Source: Pantoea sp. Mb-10 (lineage in GTDB: Bacteria; Pseudomonadota; Gammaproteobacteria; Enterobacterales; Enterobacteriaceae). From it: DNA of 64,000 nucleotides. The notes beneath the pieces were generated by a model, which was not told where the DNA came from, searched no databases, and saw only the letters and a program-made list of their open reading frames with translations. Within the stretch, counting starts at the first letter, position 1. Every line of letters begins with the position of its first letter. Shown in pieces: positions 58,702-64,000 of this stretch. The position numbers and the translations under genes are program-made. The DNA lies in contig NZ_JAJSDX010000005.1 of NCBI RefSeq assembly GCF_021272205.1, positions 310,001-374,000 of the forward strand, given 5' to 3'.

Positions 58702-60005
58702 TGAAAAAACATAAACAGCCTGGCAAGGTTAAATCAGCCTTGCTGAACTGGTTAGGCGTACCGATTGGATTAACAACGGGTACTTTCTGGCAGGAATGGA
58801 TGGGGATGAGTAGCAGTGGCAAGGTTGTCTCAGCCGATAAAGCTATCCAGCTTTCTGCAGTATGGGCCTGCGTCCGGCTTTTGAGTGAATCTGTATCAAC
58901 GCTGCCGCTCAAAATCTATCAGCGTCAGGCGGATGGTTCAAGAAAGCCTGCCACGCAACATCCAGCTTATAAGGTGCTTTGTCGTCGCCCTAATCTGGAG
59001 ATGACGCCATCGCGATTTATGCTGATGCTTGTTGCCAGTATCTGTCTTCGTGGTAATGGGTTTGTCGAAAAAAAGATGATCGGCAACAAGCTGGTTTCGC
59101 TGGTTCCGCTTTTGCCCCAAAACATGGTTGTTAAACGACTTGATGATGGTTCTCTGCAGTACACCTACACCGAATCATCATCCCAACGCGTGATACCCGT
59201 TAAAAACATCATGCATATTCGCGGATTCGGGCTTGATGGTGTCTGCGGCATGATGCCGATGATGGCGGGCCGTGATGTCATCGGCGCGGCTATGGCAGTA
59301 GAAGAGTCAGCAGCAAAAATCTTTGAAAACGGCCTACAGAGCTCCGGCTTTCTCTCTGCTGAAACTGCCCTGGATAAGGACCAGCGCGAAAGGCTGCGTG
59401 GTTATATGCAGGCGTTCATCGGCTCGCGTAACGCCGGGAAGATCATGGTGCTTGAAGGCGGGCTGAAGTACCAGAATGTCACCATGAATCCTGAAGCGGC
59501 TCAGATGCTGGAATCTCGCGCTTTCAGTATTGAAGAAATTTGCCGATGGTTCCGCGTACCGCCGTTTATGGTTGGCCATGCGGATAAGCAGAGCAGCTGG
59601 GCTTCGAGCGTAGAGGGAATGAACCTCCAGTTCCTGACAAATACTCTCAGACCGCTTCTTGTGAATATTGAGCAGGAAATTTCACGATGCCTGCTTGATG
59701 GTGACGAAGAGTTATTTGCGGAATTCTCGGTTGAGGGGTTATTGCGTGCAGACAGTGCCGGGCGTTCTGCCTACTACACAACAGCGCTTCAAAACGGGTG
59801 GATGTCTCGTAATGACGTTCGTCGCCTGGAAAACATGCCGCCGATTGAAGGGGGTGAGATTTACACCGTTCAACTGAATCTCACGCCACTGGAAGACCTG
59901 AAACAAAACAGTCAGGCAGCGCAGGCCGCTAACCTTCTGAAAATACACAACTACGTTTTCCCGGATATTCCTTTCGAACAATCCCCGCTTAAGAAAGCGG
60001 CTTAG
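58701..60005 (+). CDS. Phage portal protein, HK97 family
   Basis: This 434-residue protein has the HK97-type portal pattern: AIQLSAVWACVRLLSESVSTLPLKIYQR, HPAYKVLCRRPNLEMTPSRF (in part), and RWFRVPPFMVGHADKQSSWASSVEGMNLQFL (in part). It forms the dodecameric ring at the vertex through which DNA enters. Start ATG overlaps the terL stop by one base and the protease gene follows at 11 bases. The length is normal. Confidence 0.93.
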   Translation: MKKHKQPGKVKSALLNWLGVPIGLTTGTFWQEWMGMSSSGKVVSADKAIQLSAVWACVRLLSESVSTLPLKIYQRQADGSRKPATQHPAYKVLCRRPNLEMTPSRFMLMLVASICLRGNGFVEKKMIGNKLVSLVPLLPQNMVVKRLDDGSLQYTYTESSSQRVIPVKNIMHIRGFGLDGVCGMMPMMAGRDVIGAAMAVEESAAKIFENGLQSSGFLSAETALDKDQRERLRGYMQAFIGSRNAGKIMVLEGGLKYQNVTMNPEAAQMLESRAFSIEEICRWFRVPPFMVGHADKQSSWASSVEGMNLQFLTNTLRPLLVNIEQEISRCLLDGDEELFAEFSVEGLLRADSAGRSAYYTTALQNGWMSRNDVRRLENMPPIEGGEIYTVQLNLTPLEDLKQNSQAAQAANLLKIHNYVFPDIPFEQSPLKKAA

Positions 60006-60016
60006 GAGCTACCCAA

Positions 60017-60862
60017 ATGACACTGAAAAGCCTTCCGGCAGCGCCGGCGGGGCGGCCTTCTGCACTCTCAAAAAGAGACCTGCCGTCAGCCGCAATGGAG
60101 CGCTGGAACGGCGGCATCAAGGCCGCCAAGCCCGATGACAACAGCATTTCGATTTTTGACGTAATCGGCTCGGATTTTTGGGGGGAAGGCGTAACGGCCA
60201 GCCGCATCGCAGGCGCGCTGCGTTCGCTCAACGGTGCTGACGTGACGGTCAATGTCAACTCGCCGGGCGGTGACATGTTCGAAGGCTTGGCGATTTATAA
60301 CCTGCTGCGCGAGTACGAAGGAAAAGTAACGGTGAAGGTGCTGGGTCTTGCGGCTTCAGCGGCTTCCATTATCGCTATGGCCGGAGACGATATTCAGATC
60401 GGGCGCGGCGCGTTCCTGATGATCCATAACTGCTGGGTTTATGCGATGGGTAATCGCCATGACTTGGCGCAAATCGCGTCGGATATGGAACCTTTCGACA
60501 AGGCGATGGGCGACATCTACTCAGCACGTACGGGCCTCAGCATTGAAGACGTCGCCGCGATGATGGACGGAGAAACCTACATTGGCGGCAGTGATGCGGT
60601 TGATAAAGGTTTTGCTGATCGTCTGCTTTCCGCTGACGAAATTTCTGACGAGGACGACAGCCCTGCTGCGGCACTCCGCAAGCTCGATGCGCTGCTGGCT
60701 AAGGCTGACACCCCGCGTTCTGAGCGTCGTAAGCTCCTGAAAGCTTTATCGGGCAGCAAGCCGTGCGCTGCTGCCAGTCCTGATGGTATGCCGGGCGCTA
60801 CCGAAGAAATCAACCCTGACAATCTCAAACAACTTGAAGACGCCCTGGCGGCGTTCGGCTAA
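60017..60862 (+). CDS. ClpP-like prohead maturation protease
   Basis: This 281-residue protein has a ClpP-like core: VTVNVNSPGGDMFEGLAIYNLL (in part), catalytic Ser in VLGLAASAASIIAMAG and His in FLMIHNCWVYAMGN. The Asp is further on. The N-terminal 50 residues and C-terminal 80 residues are specific to phage forms. It probably removes the N-terminal scaffold part of the capsid protein. It lies between portal and capsid genes. Confidence 0.9.
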   Translation: MTLKSLPAAPAGRPSALSKRDLPSAAMERWNGGIKAAKPDDNSISIFDVIGSDFWGEGVTASRIAGALRSLNGADVTVNVNSPGGDMFEGLAIYNLLREYEGKVTVKVLGLAASAASIIAMAGDDIQIGRGAFLMIHNCWVYAMGNRHDLAQIASDMEPFDKAMGDIYSARTGLSIEDVAAMMDGETYIGGSDAVDKGFADRLLSADEISDEDDSPAAALRKLDALLAKADTPRSERRKLLKALSGSKPCAAASPDGMPGATEEINPDNLKQLEDALAAFG

Positions 60863-60874
60863 TAAGGAAAGACC

Positions 60875-62089
60875 ATGTCTGAAGTTAATGATTTACTGAA
60901 AAAAGTTTCGGCAAAGCTTGATGAAGTTTCAGGCACTTTTAGTCAAAAGGCTGAAGATGCGCTGAAAGAGGCAAAGAGCTCTGGTCAGCTGTCAGCTCAG
61001 ACCAAAGAGGCGGTAGACAAAATTGCAACTGAGTTTAATGCTCTCACCGAAGCGAATAAGTCTCTGAAAGCTTCTCTGGGCGAGCTGGAGCAACACGTTG
61101 CTAATATGCCGCTTTACAATGCGAAGAAGGTGATCGAGACCGTGGGGCAGGTTGTAGTCAACAACGAAGCGCTCAAGGCGTTTGCGGCCAGTATTGAGGG
61201 TGGCAAACGAGTCAGCGTGCCGGTCAACGCAGCTCTGCTTTCAACCGATGTGGCTGATGGCGTGGTCGAGCCGCAACGTCTGCCCGGTATTGATACAGCA
61301 CCAAAACAGCGGCTGTTTATACGCGACTTGATCGCGCCGGGCCGTACCGCTTCTCCGGCTATCTTCTGGGTGCAACAGACCGGCTTCACCAATGCGGCGA
61401 AAGTCGTGCCGGAAGGAACAGCCAAGCCGTACAGCAACATTGAGTTCGCGACCAAAATCACACCGGTCACCACCATTGCGCATATGTTCAAAGCGTCCAA
61501 GCAGATTCTGGACGATTTTGCTCAACTGCAGTCCACAGTGGATGCAGAAATGCGCTACGGGCTCAAGTACGTGGAAGAGCAGGAAATTCTGTTTGGCGAT
61601 GGCACCGGTGCGCATCTGCACGGCATCGTGCCGCAGGCAACTGCATACGCCGCCGCGTTCAGCGTTGAACAGCAGAACGGTATTGATGATCTGCGTTTGG
61701 CGATGCTGCAGGCGCAGCTGGCGCGCTTCCCGGCGTCCGGCCATGTTTTGCACTTCATCGACTGGGCCAAAATCGAGCTGACGAAAGACACCCTCGGCCG
61801 CTACATCCTGGCTAACCCGTCAGCGCTGACCGGACCGACGCTGTGGGGCCTTCCCGTTGTGGCCACCGAGGCCGCAGCTTTCCAGGGCAAATTCCTGACA
61901 GGCGCATTCAACGCAGCCGCTCAGCTCTTCGACCGTGAAGATGCCAATGTGGTTATCTCCACCGAGAACGCCGATGACTTCGAGAAAAACATGATCTCGA
62001 TTCGCTGCGAAGAGCGACTTGCTCTTGCTGTTAAGCGTCCTGAAGCGTTTGTTTTCGGCAACTTCAGCGGTGCCGAAAGCGGTTCGTAA
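60875..62089 (+). CDS. Major capsid protein, HK97 fold
   Basis: This 404-residue precursor has an N-terminal charged coiled-coil delta domain (about 1-90, LLKKVSAKLDEVSGTFSQKAEDALKEAK in part), expected to be cleaved by the protease encoded upstream. The HK97-fold body follows, with LFIRDLIAPGRTASPAIFWVQQTGF and VTTIAHMFKASKQILDDF (in part), then HGIVPQA and a C-terminal EERLALAVKRPEAFVFGNF. It ends at a strong terminator. Confidence 0.93.
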   Translation: MSEVNDLLKKVSAKLDEVSGTFSQKAEDALKEAKSSGQLSAQTKEAVDKIATEFNALTEANKSLKASLGELEQHVANMPLYNAKKVIETVGQVVVNNEALKAFAASIEGGKRVSVPVNAALLSTDVADGVVEPQRLPGIDTAPKQRLFIRDLIAPGRTASPAIFWVQQTGFTNAAKVVPEGTAKPYSNIEFATKITPVTTIAHMFKASKQILDDFAQLQSTVDAEMRYGLKYVEEQEILFGDGTGAHLHGIVPQATAYAAAFSVEQQNGIDDLRLAMLQAQLARFPASGHVLHFIDWAKIELTKDTLGRYILANPSALTGPTLWGLPVVATEAAAFQGKFLTGAFNAAAQLFDREDANVVISTENADDFEKNMISIRCEERLALAVKRPEAFVFGNFSGAESGS

Positions 62090-62095
62090 CTATCA

Positions 62096-62116
62096 GCGGC
62101 CTTCTGGCCGCTTTTT
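62096..62116 (+). terminator. Intrinsic terminator after the capsid gene
   Basis: GCGGCC (62096-62101), TTCT loop, GGCCGC (62106-62111), then TTTTT. It likely reduces expression of the connector genes relative to capsid. Confidence 0.85.
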
Positions 62117-62133
62117 CTTTCGGAATTCTCATC

Positions 62134-62460
62134 ATGATTATTGCGCTTGAAACGGTGAGAGAGCATTGCCGTGTTGATGCTGACGATACCAGCGAAGATT
62201 TGCTGTTAACCATCTATATCGGCGCAGCAAAGCGGCACATTGAAAAGTGGACGCGCCGAACTCTCTATGAAACCAACGCTGAGGCGGGGTTTGATACTGA
62301 CGAGGATCGTCTGCTGCTTGATGATGACATCCGTCTGGTCATATTGCTTCTGGTCGGTCACTGGTATGCAAACCGTGAAGCGGTCAGTGAACTCAAAACC
62401 AGTGAAATGCCTCTGGCAGTGGATGCGCTTCTTCAGCCCTACAGGATTTACGGACTATGA
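62134..62460 (+). CDS. Head-tail connector, gp6-like
   Basis: This 108-residue protein is IALETVREHCRVDADDTSEDLLLTIYIGAAKRHIEKWTRRTL (in part), then a loop and LVILLLVGHWYANREAVSE. The pattern is of phage gp6-like (QLRG/YqbG-like) head-tail connectors. Its end overlaps the next gene by four bases. Confidence 0.87.
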   Translation: MIIALETVREHCRVDADDTSEDLLLTIYIGAAKRHIEKWTRRTLYETNAEAGFDTDEDRLLLDDDIRLVILLLVGHWYANREAVSELKTSEMPLAVDALLQPYRIYGL

Positions 62461-62792
62461 CAGGTCTGGTCGCTGGCGAGCTTGATAAACGCATCAGGGT
62501 ACAGCGCACTGAATCAGAACGCGGGCCGCTTGGTGAGGAATTGCCGGGGCAATCTGTTATCAGTTCACCCTTTATCTGGGCTAAAGCTGAAAACATTTCA
62601 AACCGCAAAATCCGCAGTCTGGATCAGCAGCAAATTGTTGAGACATGGCAGTTCACTATCCGCCCGCGTATGGATGTTCAGACGGACTGGAAAATAAGCT
62701 GGGGTAGTGAGGTTTATACAATCAGGTCCGTTGATCGCAGCAGGCGAGATCGTGCCGTCATCACTGCTGAAAGGGATGTGCGCCATGATTGA
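62457..62792 (+). CDS. Head closure/head-tail adaptor protein
   Basis: This 111-residue protein is ELDKRIRVQRTESERGPLGEELPGQ (in part), ISSPFIWAKAENISNRK and a C-terminal beta strand with VYTIRSVDRSRRDR. It is the SPP1 gp16-like head closure family that joins the connector. ATG overlaps the gp6-like stop by four bases. Confidence 0.87.
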   Translation: MTGLVAGELDKRIRVQRTESERGPLGEELPGQSVISSPFIWAKAENISNRKIRSLDQQQIVETWQFTIRPRMDVQTDWKISWGSEVYTIRSVDRSRRDRAVITAERDVRHD

Positions 62793-63168
62793 GTCCGGTA
62801 TTTATAAAGCCCTTCAGGCGTTGTCCGAACTGCAGGTTTATCCCTTACTCATTCCTGATACTGAGCAGGAGGGTATTACCTATCAGCGCATTTCTGATTC
62901 CGAGATTGAAAACGGTCTTGTCAGGACGTCGTTAGTGGCGGGGCGCTTCCAGATTTCCTTTGTCAAAGTCTCTGACTATACGGGCCTTCTGGCGCTGGAC
63001 AATCAACTCTGGCAGATATGGAAGGGCATAAGGCACGGTGATATTGGCGGTTATCCGGTTCAGTACGTTGAGCGCGGCTCTCTGCGACAGGATAAATTCA
63101 CCCTGCCCAATAATGCAGTTCAGTACCGTCTGAGCAGAGATTTCATCATCTATTTCAGTGAGGTGTGA
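62785..63168 (+). CDS. DUF3168-like tail completion protein
   Basis: This 127-residue protein is IESGIYKALQALSELQVYPLLIPDTEQEGITYQRISDS (in part), RFQISFVKVSDYTGLLALDNQLWQIWKG and a beta C-terminus, as in phage tail completion or minor tail proteins of the DUF3168 group. The ATG 62785 follows AAAGGG; its start overlaps the head closure gene by 8 bases. Confidence 0.8.
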   Translation: MIESGIYKALQALSELQVYPLLIPDTEQEGITYQRISDSEIENGLVRTSLVAGRFQISFVKVSDYTGLLALDNQLWQIWKGIRHGDIGGYPVQYVERGSLRQDKFTLPNNAVQYRLSRDFIIYFSEV

Positions 63169-63170
63169 AT

Positions 63171-63572
63171 GTGCTGAGCATGCAGGTTACAGGGCTTGAT
63201 GAGCTTGAGCGTCAACTTATCGCGCTGGGTGAAAAAGCAGGTACAAAAGTTTTGCGTGACGCTGGCCGCGCTGCACTTGAAATCGTTGAGCAGGACATGA
63301 AAGAGCACGCAGGTTACGACGAGTCTGCAAAAGGCCCGCACATGCGTGACTCAATCAAAATTCGTTCCACAACCCGCACCAAAGGCAATGCGGTCGTCGT
63401 GCTTCGTGTCGGACCCAGTAAGCAGCACTTTATCAAGGCGCTGGCTCAGGAGTTCGGCACAGTTAAACAGATTCCTTCACCCTTTATCCGTCCGGCGCTG
63501 GATTACAACAAATCCCGCGTCCTCAGAATCCTCGCGGTTGAAATCCGGGACCGCATTCAAAACAACGGGTAG
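63171..63572 (+). CDS. HK97 gp10-like neck protein
   Basis: This 133-residue protein is MQVTGLDELERQLIALGEKAGTKVLRDAGRAALEIVEQDMK (in part), DESAKGPHMRDSIKIRSTTR and FGTVKQIPSPFIRPAL, which is the HK97 gp10 family pattern. The likely start is GTG 63171, five bases after GAGGTG; ATG 63180 is an alternative. It forms part of the neck between head and tail. Confidence 0.87.
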   Translation: MLSMQVTGLDELERQLIALGEKAGTKVLRDAGRAALEIVEQDMKEHAGYDESAKGPHMRDSIKIRSTTRTKGNAVVVLRVGPSKQHFIKALAQEFGTVKQIPSPFIRPALDYNKSRVLRILAVEIRDRIQNNG

Positions 63573-63604
63573 CAGCCGCTACCACTTCAACAGAGAGAAA
63601 AATC

Positions 63605-64000
63605 ATGGCTGATAAAACTTCGCCAGAATACGCGATGCTGCCTGCTGGCACCGTGGTTATGTGGGGCGCGGCTGGCGCGGCTGTTTCCGCAATGAAACCA
63701 CTGATTAACTGTAAAGCGCTCGGCGCCACCGGCCAGACGGGCGGATTCGTTGACTGCACCACGCTCATTGATACGAGCAAACAGTTTATTTCTGACCTCC
63801 CTGAAGGGCCTGAAAAGTCACTCGGCTTTGTGGACGACCCATCTAACACCGATTTTGCGGCCTTCCTTAACGCTGCGCAAAACCGCCAGACGGTCCAGTT
63901 CTACATTGAACTGCCGAACGGACGCACCGCCAACATGGTGCTGGCGCTTTCTGGCTGGCAGATGAACGAAATCACCGCCCCTGCCAGCGAAGTCATTCAG
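63605..64000 (+). CDS. Phage tail tube protein, 5' part
   Basis: The ATG 63605 follows AGAGAGAAAAATC. The visible 132 residues, ADKTSPEYAMLPAGTVVMWGAAG through LINCKALGATGQTGGFVDCTTL and FYIELPNGRTANMVLALSGW (in part), fit lambda V/HK97-type tail tube proteins. The gene continues past the window end. Confidence 0.85.
   Translation, partial: MADKTSPEYAMLPAGTVVMWGAAGAAVSAMKPLINCKALGATGQTGGFVDCTTLIDTSKQFISDLPEGPEKSLGFVDDPSNTDFAAFLNAAQNRQTVQFYIELPNGRTANMVLALSGWQMNEITAPASEVIQ

Larger units (their letters stand above)
37824..64000. mobile_element. Lambdoid siphovirus prophage (left part), HK97-type head
   Basis: From the break in yncD to the window end all genes fit one temperate phage: integrase, early left operon, CI/Cro immunity, replication, Q, lysis, terminase, portal, protease, capsid, connectors and tail tube. 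Composition is clearly lower in GC than the flank. Gene order is lambda-like, with extra reverse-oriented cargo at 50.0-51.3 kb and 52.8-53.5 kb. The tail genes and the right attachment site are beyond the window. Confidence 0.95.

Noticed and set aside
37824..64000. tRNA genes or a second attachment site within the prophage part
   Set aside because: I saw no cloverleaf-like tRNA sequence and no repeat of the yncD core; the right end must lie outside the window.
1..64000. CRISPR arrays and insertion sequences
   Set aside because: No regularly spaced repeats of CRISPR type and no transposase frames were recognised; the short repeats at 45804-45906 are contiguous iterons without spacers.

Overview
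The window is chromosomal DNA of a member of the Enterobacterales. A GC-rich host backbone carries oqxAB with an adjacent rarA-type regulator, srfABC, a sutR/benE divergent pair and a yncD-type receptor gene. The mix (OqxAB, SrfABC, a secreted barnase-type RNase, sugar-acid and amino-acid catabolic islands) would fit an Erwiniaceae such as Pantoea or Erwinia, but the species is not proven from sequence alone.

Region 1 (1-2.2 kb) is lower in GC. It holds the 3' part of a dGTPase-like gene and a SIR2-domain gene, and resembles a piece of an anti-phage defence island. Region 2 (2.5-7.4 kb) is a LacI-controlled catabolic cluster: repressor, IolE-like TIM-barrel enzyme, Gfo/Idh dehydrogenase, second TIM-barrel isomerase, cupin. 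Matching operators precede the repressor and the first enzyme. Region 3 (7.7-11.6 kb) has two methyl-accepting chemotaxis proteins, each behind a recognisable sigma-28 promoter. Region 4 (11.9-18.1 kb) has an EexN-type lipoprotein, then a polar-amino-acid ABC transporter co-transcribed with an FAD amine oxidase and a Gfo/Idh dehydrogenase. It faces a LacI-type repressor across two identical perfect palindromes. Region 5 (18.2-26 kb) holds efflux functions: an MFS pump with its LysR regulator, and oqxAB with a rarA-type activator. Region 6 (26-37.8 kb) has a secreted barnase-like RNase, srfCBA, benE/sutR, an isochorismatase-fold hydrolase and a yncD remnant.

Region 7 (about 37.82 kb to the end) is a lambdoid siphovirus prophage of lower GC, inserted in yncD. 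The receptor's 5' end is missing and a tyrosine integrase sits at the junction. The other attachment site lies beyond the window. Order: integrase, excisionase-like protein, a leftward early operon (including a tRNA-guanine-transglycosylase-like protein coupled to an ASCH/PUA-like protein), CI, Cro, a CII-position regulator, an O-like replication protein with iterons inside its gene, PerC-like and ParB-like proteins, RusA, a DUF968 protein and Q. Then come a reverse-oriented cargo gene with a deoxyribosyltransferase/TIR-like fold, holin, SAR endolysin and Rz/Rz1. A second reverse cargo pair (YfbU-type protein plus a 51-residue protein) follows. Two glycosyltransferase genes precede HNH, a probable cos region and an HK97-type head module, ending inside a tail-tube gene.

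The prophage looks largely intact over the part visible. The elements most worth following up are the TGT-like/ASCH pair, the glycosyltransferase pair beside the packaging genes, the two inverted cargo loci, the dGTPase/SIR2 neighbourhood and the SrfABC ensemble.
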